From assembly GCA_000752675.2 (NCBI GenBank), contig LM994625.1, positions 529,011 through 593,010 of the forward strand: a DNA stretch of 64,000 bases, given 5' to 3'. The notes under the pieces were generated by a model. The model had not been told where the DNA came from, made no database searches, and was given only the letters and a program-made list of their open reading frames with translations. How positions within the stretch are numbered: the stretch's first letter is position 1; each line of letters begins with the position of its first letter. This stretch comes from a bacterium OL-1. Lineage in GTDB: Bacteria; Actinomycetota; Coriobacteriia; Coriobacteriales; Atopobiaceae. A program made the position numbers and the translations under genes. Positions 51,105-58,998 of the stretch are shown here, piece by piece.

Positions 51105-53327
51105 TTACTTGGTCTTTGGCGCCTTTGTCGAAGACGCTCGACGAGTCGCGGGCTTCTTCTCTGCGGCAGCCTTAGCTGCGGGCTTTGTCGTAGTCTTGCT
51201 CGCCACCGTCTTCTTGGCCGCGGGCTTCTTTGTTGCAGGCTTGGCGGGCGCCTTCTTCTCGGCGGCTGCAGCCTTTACCTTTGCTGCCGGCTTCTTTGCC
51301 GCCGTGGCCTTTGTCGTGGCGGTCTTTACGCGCGTGGTGGTGGCGCGACGCTTCCTCAACGCTCCGGTGCGGTGCAGGATGAGGCCGCCCAGCGGCGGCA
51401 CGCGCAGGACAACGGACTGCTCGCGGCCGTTCCACGGAGTCTCGCTGGTCTCGAGCTTGCCGATGTTCACCACACCGGAGCCGCCAAACTGCTCGGCGTC
51501 GGAGTTAAAGAGCTCCTCGTAGTAGCCCTCTTCGGGCACACCAAGGCGGAAGTCCTCACGGGCGTTCACGTCAAAGTTGATGAGAATGACGAGGTCGTCC
51601 TTGGGGTTGTCACCCTTGCGGATAAACGAGATGATCGACTGCTTGGCGTTGTCGGCGTCAATCCACTCGAAGCCGTCGCTCGTGTAGGAGCGCTGCCAGA
51701 GCGCGGGGTGCACGTTGTAGAACGCGTTGAGCGCCGCGACAAACTGCTGCTGGTGACGGTGGGTGTCGTACTGCTCGGCCAGGAAGTACTGGATGCCCTC
51801 GTAGTAGCGCCACTCGATGAACTGGGCGATCTCGTTGCCCATGAAGTTGAGCTTGCCGCCCGCGTGTGTCATCTGGTAGAAGGCAAGCGCCCTCATGCCT
51901 GCAAACTGGCGCCAGTAGTCGCCGGGCATGCGCGTGATGAGCGAGCACTTGCCGTTGACCACCTCGTCGTGGCTAAGCGGCAGCACGAAGTTCTCGTTGA
52001 ACTGGTACATGGTGGAGAACGTAAGCAGCCTGTGGTTGCCCGGGCGATAGGGGAAGTCGGTCTGCATGTAGTGCAGCGTGTCGTTCATCCAGCCCATGTC
52101 CCACTTGAAGTTGAAGCCCAGGCCGCCGTCCTCGGACGGGTAGGTCACGAGCGGCCACGCCGTGGACTCCTCGGCAATCATCGAGACGTCCGGGTAGTAC
52201 TTGCCCACCGTGGAGTTGCACTGGCGGATAAACGCGATGGCATCGTCATCCTCCTCGGTGCCGCGCGAGTTGAACTTCTTGAGACGCGGGTCGTCCACGC
52301 CAAAGTTGAGGTAGAGCATAGAGGTGACGCCATCCATGCGGATGCCATCGGCGTGGTACTCGTCAATCCAGTAGAGCAGGTTGGAGATAAGGAAGGTGCG
52401 CACCTGTCCACGCGAGAAGTCGAACTTGTGCGTACCCCAGTTGGGGTGAACCTCGTTCTCGTAGAGCATCTCGCCGTTGAAGGTGGCAAGGCCCTGCTCA
52501 TCGGCACAGAAGCCACCGGGCACCCAGTCGAGAATCACGCCGATGCCGGCCTTGTGGCAGGCGTCGACAAAGTGCTTGAACTGCTTGGGCTCGCCGTAGC
52601 GCGAGGTTGGGGCGAAGTAGCCCGTCACCTGATAGCCCCACGAGCCGTCAAACGGGTGCTCCATGACGGGCATGAGCTCGATGTGCGAGTAGCCCATGGT
52701 GCGCACGTAGTCCACCAGCTCGACGGAGAGGTCGTCGTATGAGTAGAACTCGCCGCGCTGCGCGGGAAACGGGTCGCCGGGGCCAGGGTAGGTGCCATCC
52801 GGACGGGGTTCTCCCTGCGGCTCGTCTCCGTGGCGGCGCCACGAGCCAAGGTGCACCTCGTAGATGTTGAGAGGGGACTTGAGCTTGTCTTCCTTTGCGC
52901 GCTTGGCAAGCCACGCCTCGTCGCTCCAGGCATAGCCATTGATGTCATACGTGCGCGAGGCCGTGCCCGGGGCCTTCTCGGCAAAGAACGCGTACGGGTC
53001 TGCCTTGTAGAGGTGCTTGCCGGAGTTTGTCTCGATCACGAACTTGTAGAGCGAGCCCATCTGGACGCCGGGGACAAAGCCCTGCCATACATCGCCGGTC
53101 TTGGTCTTGGTGAGCGGATTGGCCCCCTCATCCCAGTTGTTGAACTTCCCAATCACGTGAACGCTCTTCACCTGGGGCGCCCAGACGGCAAAGTGGAAGC
53201 CCTCGGTGCCGTTCTCGTCGACGGCCTGATGCGCACCCATCTTGTCGTAGCTGCGGTACCACTCGCCCCTTGCCAGCAGGTAGAGGTCGTCGTCGCTCAA
53301 GTACAGAGAACTGTCACGAGTCTGCAT
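51105..53327 (-). CDS. glgB: 1,4-alpha-glucan branching enzyme with lysine/alanine-rich C-terminal tail
   Basis: A 740-residue branching enzyme introducing alpha-1,6 links into glycogen. An N-terminal CBM48-like domain (FHFAVWAPQVKSVHVIGKFN) is followed by the GH13 barrel with GIRMDGVTSMLY (nucleophile Asp332), MIAEESTAWP (Glu386) and LPLSHDEVVNGK (Asp454). The region-I motif, normally VPxHF, reads VPGGF: the conserved His is Gly272. Residues 658-740 form an extra tail of Lys/Ala/Pro/Thr repeats, 28 of 83 residues Lys or Arg and only two acidic, like histone H1 tails. First gene of the glycogen cluster. The strong catalytic signature supports the call despite the missing His. Confidence 0.9.
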   Translation of the reverse strand: MQTRDSSLYLSDDDLYLLARGEWYRSYDKMGAHQAVDENGTEGFHFAVWAPQVKSVHVIGKFNNWDEGANPLTKTKTGDVWQGFVPGVQMGSLYKFVIETNSGKHLYKADPYAFFAEKAPGTASRTYDINGYAWSDEAWLAKRAKEDKLKSPLNIYEVHLGSWRRHGDEPQGEPRPDGTYPGPGDPFPAQRGEFYSYDDLSVELVDYVRTMGYSHIELMPVMEHPFDGSWGYQVTGYFAPTSRYGEPKQFKHFVDACHKAGIGVILDWVPGGFCADEQGLATFNGEMLYENEVHPNWGTHKFDFSRGQVRTFLISNLLYWIDEYHADGIRMDGVTSMLYLNFGVDDPRLKKFNSRGTEEDDDAIAFIRQCNSTVGKYYPDVSMIAEESTAWPLVTYPSEDGGLGFNFKWDMGWMNDTLHYMQTDFPYRPGNHRLLTFSTMYQFNENFVLPLSHDEVVNGKCSLITRMPGDYWRQFAGMRALAFYQMTHAGGKLNFMGNEIAQFIEWRYYEGIQYFLAEQYDTHRHQQQFVAALNAFYNVHPALWQRSYTSDGFEWIDADNAKQSIISFIRKGDNPKDDLVILINFDVNAREDFRLGVPEEGYYEELFNSDAEQFGGSGVVNIGKLETSETPWNGREQSVVLRVPPLGGLILHRTGALRKRRATTTRVKTATTKATAAKKPAAKVKAAAAEKKAPAKPATKKPAAKKTVASKTTTKPAAKAAAEKKPATRRASSTKAPKTK

Positions 53328-53406
53328 GCTCGCTCCTCACGCGTCGTTTGTGTCCCCCATGGGGTGTGACGTGCGGTTTATTGGCCGTCGCCCCCGTCAT
53401 TCTCCA

Positions 53407-53476
53407 ATTATATTCCATAAACGCAAACTGACCGGGGTCGCACAGGTGTTGGGCAAATGAGTGCGGGAACGGTTCC
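53407..53476 (-). promoter_or_regulatory. glgB upstream region: TATAAT and GGAAC palindrome
   Basis: In the minus direction a TATAAT occurs at 53407-53412, 80 bases before the glgB ATG, without a convincing -35. Further upstream, GGAACGGTTCC (53466-53476) resembles the GGGAACGTTCCC palindrome near glgP with one extra central base. The two may be bound by the same regulator. The rest of the 53328-53613 gap shows nothing clear apart from an AGAGGAG site for nth. Confidence 0.35.
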
Positions 53477-53613
53477 ACATAACGGTGCGAGCGGTGATTT
53501 TGGGTGCCCAAGCGGCTTTGTCGAAGCCCCGGTGGAATGGTCACGGCAAGCGTTGTCGCCATGTCAAATTGCGGCCCACTGGGTATCATTGACAGCAGAC
53601 GAGAGGAGCTTTT

Positions 53614-54291
53614 ATGCCACGAGAGTCAAAGAGGTCGAAGCGGGAGCGCGCCACAGAAATCTGCCGGCGCATGGGCGAGCTGTACCCCGGTGTCAAGAGC
53701 GCTCTCACATTTGCGAACTTATTCGAGCTTGTGATATGCGTGCTGCTCTCGGCGCAGACCACTGACGCCGGCGTGAACCGTGTTACGCCGGAGCTCTTCG
53801 CGCGCTGGCCCGACGCCCAGTCCATGGCCACCGCGGACCCAGAGGAGGTTGGCGAGGTCATACATTCCATTGGCTTCTGGCGTGCCAAGTCCAAGCACTG
53901 CGTGGAAACGGCGCAGATGATTGTCTCTGACTTTGGCGGAGAGGTTCCCGGGACCATGGAGGAGCTCTGCCGGCTGCCGGGTGTGGGGAGAAAGACCGCC
54001 AACATCGTGCTGAACAAGGCATTTGGCGTGGTAGATGGCATTGCGGTGGACACCCACGTGTTTCGCCTGGCAACGCGCTTTGGGCTCACCCGCGCAACGA
54101 CGCCGGCGGCTGCCGAGAAGGACCTTCTCGACGTGATTCCACGCGAGCTGTGGTGCAACGTCAACGAGGAGTGGATCCACTTTGGGCGCGACGTATGCAC
54201 GGCACGCTCGCCCAAGTGCGCAGGATGTCCCATGGCCGACATCTGTCCGAGCGCCGGCCAGCCTGACCGCTACATCAAGCGGAGGAAGTAG
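53614..54291 (+). CDS. nth: Endonuclease III
   Basis: A 225-residue base-excision-repair glycosylase/AP lyase removing oxidised pyrimidines. LICVLLSAQTTDAGVNRVTP opens the HhH-GPD fold, LPGVGRKTANIVLNKAFG holds the helix-hairpin-helix and catalytic Lys, and AVDTHVFRLATRFGLT the catalytic Asp. The [4Fe-4S] loop CTARSPKCAGCPMADIC has the canonical C-x6-C-x2-C-x5-C spacing. GAGAGGAG precedes the ATG. It is monocistronic with a terminator just downstream. Confidence 0.95.
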   Translation: MPRESKRSKRERATEICRRMGELYPGVKSALTFANLFELVICVLLSAQTTDAGVNRVTPELFARWPDAQSMATADPEEVGEVIHSIGFWRAKSKHCVETAQMIVSDFGGEVPGTMEELCRLPGVGRKTANIVLNKAFGVVDGIAVDTHVFRLATRFGLTRATTPAAAEKDLLDVIPRELWCNVNEEWIHFGRDVCTARSPKCAGCPMADICPSAGQPDRYIKRRK

Positions 54292-54356
54292 CGTGCGCGG
54301 GGCGTACCCCAACGTCGCCGGAAGGCACATTTTTGCAGCTACTGCGTACAAAACAA

Positions 54357-54387
54357 GCCCTCCGGAGACGATTGGTCGCCAGAGGGC
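54357..54387. terminator. Terminator between nth and metY
   Basis: Stem GCCCTC/GAGGGC (54357-54362 with 54382-54387) with an inner GAC/GTC stem, followed by CTTCTGTGTT on the plus side. It lies between convergent nth and metY. Confidence 0.6.
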
Positions 54388-54474
54388 CTTCTGTGTTGCA
54401 ATTCTCGCCAAAAGCAGCGTATTGGCGACAAGCGCCAGGAGCGCGAGAGGGGCTGGGGAGTCGCTACCGACAGC

Positions 54475-54966
54475 CTACGCGTTGGCAATCGCCTGGTCGA
54501 GGTCGGCGATGATGTCGTCCACGTCCTCGATGCCAACGGAGAGTCGGATGAGGTCCTCGGAGAGGTGCGCTGCCTTGAGCTGCTCGGGAGTGAGCTGCGA
54601 GTGCGTGGTGGAGGCAGGGTGGATGATGAGGGACTTTGCGTCGCCCACGTTGGCGAGGTGCGTGAAGAGCTTCACGTTGTTCACCACGTTGAGGCCGGCC
54701 TCACGACCGCCCTTGACGCCAAAGACCACTACGCCGCCAAAGCCGTGCTTGAGGAGACGGGAAGCAACCTCGTGCGAGGGGTCATCCTCGAGTCCAGAGT
54801 AGCGGACCCACGCGACCTTGGGGTTGTCCTTCAGCCACTTGGCGACGGCGAGTGCGTTGTCGGAATGGCGCTGGACGCGCAGGGACAGGGTCTCGAGGCC
54901 GATGCCGATGAGCTGCGCGGCGTACGGAGAGAGCGTGGGACCAAAGTCGCGCAGCTTGTTGGCTAG
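54475..54966 (-). pseudogene. metY: metY 3' fragment (O-acetylhomoserine sulfhydrylase), cut by IS insertion
   Basis: The C-terminal third of a PLP-dependent Cys/Met metabolism enzyme: LRDFGPTLSPYAAQLIGIGL, SLRVQRHSDNALAVAKWL and the family's closing THSQLTPEQLKAAHLSEDLI are intact. The fragment is separated from its 5' part by a 1305-bp insertion. Removing the element and one copy of CTAG joins the parts in frame as ...STRVLANKLRDFG..., giving a normal 439-residue MetY. The open frame running from here into the element (to 55056) has no ribosome site worth citing, so no functional product is expected. Confidence 0.9.
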
Positions 54967-56271
54967 GGAAACGATGATTAATGCGGTCAGGCGGAGCCGC
55001 ATCATCCGGACCGCCGGTGCTCGGCAGATGCTGCCAGAGCCTGCATATAATGCCATCTACCTGCGGTTATACTATAATCTGACTATGCATCGCGCAGCAC
55101 GACCGGGAGGCAGGCATGGGCAGCCAGATGAGCTTCGGGGACCTGGAGTCGCAGGGACAGAGGCGAAAGACCAGGCGGGAGGAGTTCCTCGAGCGGATGG
55201 ACGCGATCGTGCCCTGGGACAGGTGGTGCGCCCTGGTGGGGCCCAGCTACCATTCCCAGGCGCGCGGCAGGCATGTGCGCGGCGCGGAGACGATGCTCAG
55301 GATGTACCTGCTCCAGGTGATGTTCGGCCTTTCCGACGAGGGCACCGAGGATGCCGTCCTGGACTCGCGGGCGATGCAGCGCTTCATGCACCTCGACCTC
55401 ATGCAGGAACAGGTGCCGGACGCGACGACCCTCGCGAAGTTCCGCCATGTCCTCGAGAGGGAGGGACTCGGCAGGGCCATACTCCGCGATCTCGATGCCC
55501 AGCTCGAGGAGGCGGGGATCATGATGCGGGGCGGCTCCATCGTGGATGCCACCTTCATCGAGGCGCCGAGCTCCACGAAGAACAGGGGCCACGCACGCGA
55601 TCCCGAGGCGCACCAGTCCAAGAAGGGCAAGAACTGGCATTTCGGATACAAGGCGCATATCGGCGTCGATGCCGGCAGCGGCCTCGTGCATACCGTGGAG
55701 ACGACCGCCGCAAACGTGTCCGACGTGTCCATGGCGCATGCCCTCGTGAGGGAGGACGACGCGTTCTGCTATGCGGACTCCGGCTACACGGGCGTGGCGA
55801 AGCGCCCCGAAGTCGCCTCCGATCCCCACCTCTCCTCGATGCGCTGGACCGTCGCCAGGAAGCCCTCCACCATAAAGGGCCTGGACTGCACGCTTTCGGC
55901 AGAGAAGGGCATCGAATCCAGGAAGGCATCCGTCCGCTCCAAGGTGGAGCATCCCTTCCTCATCGTGAAGCGCCGGTTCGGGCATCTGAGGACGCGCTAC
56001 AGGGGGACCGGGAAGAATTCCTGCATGCTCTGCGTATCCTTCGCCCTCGCGAACCTGGCCATGTGCATCTCCGCAGGCAGGTCCCTCGCCTCCCGGCCCG
56101 AAGCTGCCTGAGAGGCTCCGCTCCGCCTGGCTGCATGCACGGCGCCGGCAGGGCGGCCGGGGAAAGGCGGCCTCTGCCCGGGCCGGACGGGGGCCCTGCC
56201 CCCATGCCCGGCAGCGTCAGCGTTGGCAGCCGGGCTGCCGCGGTGCTGGAAGGGCATTAATCATCGTTTCC
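54967..56271 (+). mobile_element. IS5-family insertion sequence inside metY
   Basis: A complete 1305-bp element. Its terminal inverted repeats are perfect over 18 bp (GGAAACGATGATTAATGC at 54967-54984 and its complement at 56254-56271). A four-base target duplication CTAG flanks it (54963-54966 and 56272-56275). One transposase gene occupies most of the element; 141 GC-rich noncoding bases follow it. A TATAAT-bearing promoter region lies near 55045-55079. Perfect ends and duplication imply a recent, possibly still mobile insertion. Confidence 0.95.
55116..56111 (+). CDS. IS5-family DDE transposase
   Basis: A 331-residue transposase. An N-terminal DUF772-like domain (RMYLLQVMFGLSDEGTEDA) precedes the DDE catalytic domain: first Asp in GSIVDATFIEAPSS, second in AFCYADSGYTGVAKRP, and the Glu in VRSKVEHPFLIVKRRFGH, the Y-(2)-R-(3)-E-type C-terminal signature of the IS4/IS5 superfamily. 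The frame is intact, so the protein is probably functional. GGGAGGCAGGC precedes the ATG. It is encoded opposite to metY. Confidence 0.95.
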   Translation: MGSQMSFGDLESQGQRRKTRREEFLERMDAIVPWDRWCALVGPSYHSQARGRHVRGAETMLRMYLLQVMFGLSDEGTEDAVLDSRAMQRFMHLDLMQEQVPDATTLAKFRHVLEREGLGRAILRDLDAQLEEAGIMMRGGSIVDATFIEAPSSTKNRGHARDPEAHQSKKGKNWHFGYKAHIGVDAGSGLVHTVETTAANVSDVSMAHALVREDDAFCYADSGYTGVAKRPEVASDPHLSSMRWTVARKPSTIKGLDCTLSAEKGIESRKASVRSKVEHPFLIVKRRFGHLRTRYRGTGKNSCMLCVSFALANLAMCISAGRSLASRPEAA

Positions 56272-57103
56272 CTAGGACACGCGTGGAGAACGGCGCGGCG
56301 GGCGCGACGTCCGCGAAGACGGCACCGTGGTAGGAGGGATCGGGCTTGGCAAGGGTGTGCCACTTCTCGGGGTCCTGCTTCCAGTTGAACTTGCCGGTGT
56401 CGATGACCGCGCCGCCCAGCGTGGCACCGTGGCCGCCAATCCACTTGGTGAGGGACTCAATCACGACGGCGGCGCCATCCTCGGCCGGACGATAGAGGTA
56501 CGGGGTCGCAAAGGTGTTATCGACAAAGACGGGCACCGGGGACGGCAGGGAGTTGGCAGCCTGGACCAGCGCCGGGACGTCCGCGACGTCCACAAGCGGG
56601 TTGCCGATGGTCTCCACGTACCAGAGCTTAGTCTTGGGCGTGGTGGCAGCGACAAAGGCGTCGATGTCGTTGTTCTCGACGAAGGTGGTCTTCACGCCCA
56701 GGTCACCAAGGGTGTGCAGGAAGATGTTCCAGGTGCCGCCGTAGAGCGAGTCAGACGCGACTATCTCGTCGCCCGCGCCCACCAGGTTGGTAAGGGCGAG
56801 AATCTCGGCCGCGTGGCCAGAGGCAACGGCAACGGCACCGGTACCACCCTCGACCGCGGCCACACGAGCTGCAACGGCGTCGGTGGTGGTGTTGGTCAGG
56901 CGGCCGTAGATGTTGCCCGGCTTGGCAAGGCCGAACTTCGCGGCGCCGTCGTCTGCGTCGTCAAACTGGAATGCCGCGGAGGCGTAGATGGGAAGTGCCG
57001 CGGAGCCGGTGGTGGGATCGGGGGACCAGCCGGCGTGGACCTGTAGGGTGTTGAAGTGCTTCTCGGGATCCTTGGCAAAGTCGGGGTTGAGTTCGAAAGC
57101 CAT
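56272..57103 (-). pseudogene. metY: metY 5' fragment (O-acetylhomoserine sulfhydrylase)
   Basis: The N-terminal two thirds of MetY, which makes homocysteine from O-acetylhomoserine and sulfide. The start FELNPDFAKDPEKHFNTLQV matches the family; SLYGGTWNIFLHTLGDLG and VIESLTKWIGGHGATLGG, with the PLP Lys, are intact. The frame ends just inside the IS as ...STRVLGKR, so a truncated protein lacking the C-terminal domain would result, almost certainly inactive. Combined with the 3' fragment it is a disrupted gene; another metY or met pathway elsewhere would decide whether the cell is a methionine auxotroph. Confidence 0.92.
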
Positions 57104-57514
57104 GATGTTTGCTCCTTGTTTCTCGTAATGCGCTGAATTGGTGTGATATCGCGATTGCTGATAGCTGGTGCTTCCGGATGAGCCCGAGCGCGTTGCAACG
57201 TCGCTGTTGCTCGCGATCGGGCTAAGGCATCTGCCTGCCCGGAATTGGTTGGTATGTCTGTGTCCTCTTCATGGCCCCCAACTATAGCTACCCTTACGAC
57301 GAGAAGGAACACTCACGGTTCCACAAGGTTTGGATAGGTTGTTATCGTTCTAAGCGATAACTATAAGTCCCACAGTGAGTCCCGTGGTGACTTCCGGGCC
57401 GCCAAACTGGTCATTGAGCGCCACTAATGTCTCTTTCGGCGCTCTTGCCGTATGCTGTCACCAGGGCCATTGGCCCAAGCAGCCCACTTCCAGACCCATA
57501 GAAAGGGGCCCATT
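57104..57514. promoter_or_regulatory. Region between metY and the DUF975 gene: leader hairpin and palindrome
   Basis: In the metY leader a three-part hairpin spans 57181-57223 (AGCCCGA/TCGGGCT, then GCG/CGC, then GCAAC/GTTGC), 78-120 bases upstream of the ATG. Further upstream GTTATCG and CGATAAC (57341-57347 and 57355-57361) form a palindrome with a 7-base spacer, fitting a LysR-type T-N11-A box. I see no SAM-riboswitch consensus. No gene is supported here. Confidence 0.45.
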
Positions 57515-58264
57515 ATGTGGACCAGGGCAGAGCTCAAGCACCGTGGCAAGGCCGCATTTAAGGGCAACTACTGGAAGACGGTCCTTGTCGCCGCCATCCT
57601 GTCATTGCTCACCTATTCGTCGTCGCTGCCACGCGGCTCCTCCGACTCAAGCAGCGAGGGCCTCTCCGAAACCACCCGCATGCTCGCGGACCCCGCCTCT
57701 GCCCTCTCGACCAACAGCCAGTTGGTTGCAGGATTCTTCGTGGGTATTGGGCTTACAGCCCTAGTTGTCATCGCGGTTCTCGGCATCCTGATCGGGGTGT
57801 TACTCGTTCTGCCCCTCCAAGTGGGTTGCCAACGCTTCCTGTTTCTCAACCTCCGCGAACCGGCAAATGTGCGAGAGGTTCTCTGGGCATTTGATAGCAA
57901 CTACCTCAATATCGTGAAGGTCATGTTCTTGAAGAACCTCAAGATCTTCGCATGGGCATTGCTGCTCGTGATTCCCGGCATCGTGAAGGCATACGAATAC
58001 CGGCTGGTTGACTATCTCCTCGCTGAGAACCCCGCGCTCTCCTCAGCAGAGGCGTGCGAGCAGAGCCGCACCCTCATGGACGGCAACAAGTGGAATGCCT
58101 TTGTGCTTGACCTGTCGTTCATTGGCTGGAACGTCCTTTCGTACCTCACGCTTGGACTTGTCGGCCTCTTCTATGCCTCGCCCTACGAGAACAGCACCAA
58201 TGCAGCGTTGTACGAGGCCCTTCGTTACGGGAACGACCAGGCATCTGCTCTGCCCGAGAAATAA
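57515..58264 (+). CDS. DUF975 family membrane protein
   Basis: A 249-residue integral membrane protein of the DUF975 family. MWTRAELKHRGKAAFKGNYW is the typical amphipathic N-terminus before the first membrane segment (TVLVAAILSLLTYSSS). Four or five further hydrophobic segments follow, and the LVIPGIVKAYEYRLVDYLLA motif near residue 160 is the family hallmark, followed by SRTLMDGNKWNAFVLDLSF. Function is unknown; membrane insertion or stress roles have been suggested for relatives. The start at 57515 follows AAAGGGG. Confidence 0.85.
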   Translation: MWTRAELKHRGKAAFKGNYWKTVLVAAILSLLTYSSSLPRGSSDSSSEGLSETTRMLADPASALSTNSQLVAGFFVGIGLTALVVIAVLGILIGVLLVLPLQVGCQRFLFLNLREPANVREVLWAFDSNYLNIVKVMFLKNLKIFAWALLLVIPGIVKAYEYRLVDYLLAENPALSSAEACEQSRTLMDGNKWNAFVLDLSFIGWNVLSYLTLGLVGLFYASPYENSTNAALYEALRYGNDQASALPEK

Positions 58265-58288
58265 AGCGCACCTCTCGCCCCACAAGCA

Positions 58289-58322
58289 AGGCGCCCGCCC
58301 CGAGGATCCGGGACGGGCGCCT
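58289..58322. terminator. Terminator between convergent DUF975 and rubrerythrin genes
   Basis: Stem AGGCGCCCG/CGGGCGCCT (58289-58297 with 58314-58322) with an inner CCCG/GGA region; CTTGTCT follows on the plus side and CTTGCTTG on the minus side. Confidence 0.75.
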
Positions 58323-58362
58323 CTTGTCTCTCGTCAGATTGACGAAACCTACGCGGCAAGCG

Positions 58363-58908
58363 CTAGTAGTTGATCGCCTGTTCCTCGAAGTAGCTCTGCG
58401 GGTGACCGCAAACCGGGCAGACCTTGGGGGCCTCGGGGCCAACGTGCAGGTGGCCGCAGTTGAGGCACTTCCAGACCTTGACGCCCGGACGGTTGAAGAC
58501 CTCGCCCTTCTCGACGCGCTCGGCGAGCTTGTTGTAGCGCTCCTCGTGGTGCTTCTCGACCTCGCCAACCAGGCGGAACTTGGCAGCGATCTCCTTGAAG
58601 CCCTCCTCGTCAGCGGTCTCGGCGAAGCCCTTGTACATCTCGGTCCACTCGTAGTTCTCACCAGCAGCGGCGTCCTTGATGTTGGTCAGGGTGTCGGGCA
58701 CGTCGCCACCGTGCAGATACTTGAACCAGAGCTTGGCGTGCTCGGACTCGTTGCCAGAGGTCTCGGTGAAGATATCGGAGATCTGGACGTAGCCCTCCTT
58801 CTTGGCCTTGCTCGCATAGTAGGAGTACTTGCGGCTGGCCTGGGACTCACCAGCGAACGCTGCCTCGAGGTTCTTCTTGGTCTGCGAGTTCTCAAAATCG
58901 ACTGCCAT
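58363..58908 (-). CDS. rbr: Rubrerythrin
   Basis: A 181-residue non-heme iron peroxidase protecting anaerobes from hydrogen peroxide. The ferritin-like diiron domain (1-140) has [20 protein letters not shown] with ligand Glu, [14 protein letters not shown], and [20 protein letters not shown]. The C-terminal rubredoxin domain has its Fe(Cys)4 site in [10 protein letters not shown] and [23 protein letters not shown] precedes the ATG at 58908. It is monocistronic between two terminator-like regions. Confidence 0.95.
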   Translation of the reverse strand: MAVDFENSQTKKNLEAAFAGESQASRKYSYYASKAKKEGYVQISDIFTETSGNESEHAKLWFKYLHGGDVPDTLTNIKDAAAGENYEWTEMYKGFAETADEEGFKEIAAKFRLVGEVEKHHEERYNKLAERVEKGEVFNRPGVKVWKCLNCGHLHVGPEAPKVCPVCGHPQSYFEEQAINY

Positions 58909-58998
58909 TACTGCTCCTCTCCTTCCCCCTCTTTGGGGGAAACATTGGGCCACGAAGCCGTGTCCCACCTGCCTTCGCAGGCGGTTCCCATAGTAGCA

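Noticed and set aside
54967..55056. A fusion protein starting inside the IS and reading into metY
   Set aside because: The frame opens at 55056 without a ribosome site and would lack the PLP-binding lysine.
57104..57514. SAM riboswitch upstream of metY
   Set aside because: The conserved SAM-I core sequence is not present; only an unrelated hairpin is seen.
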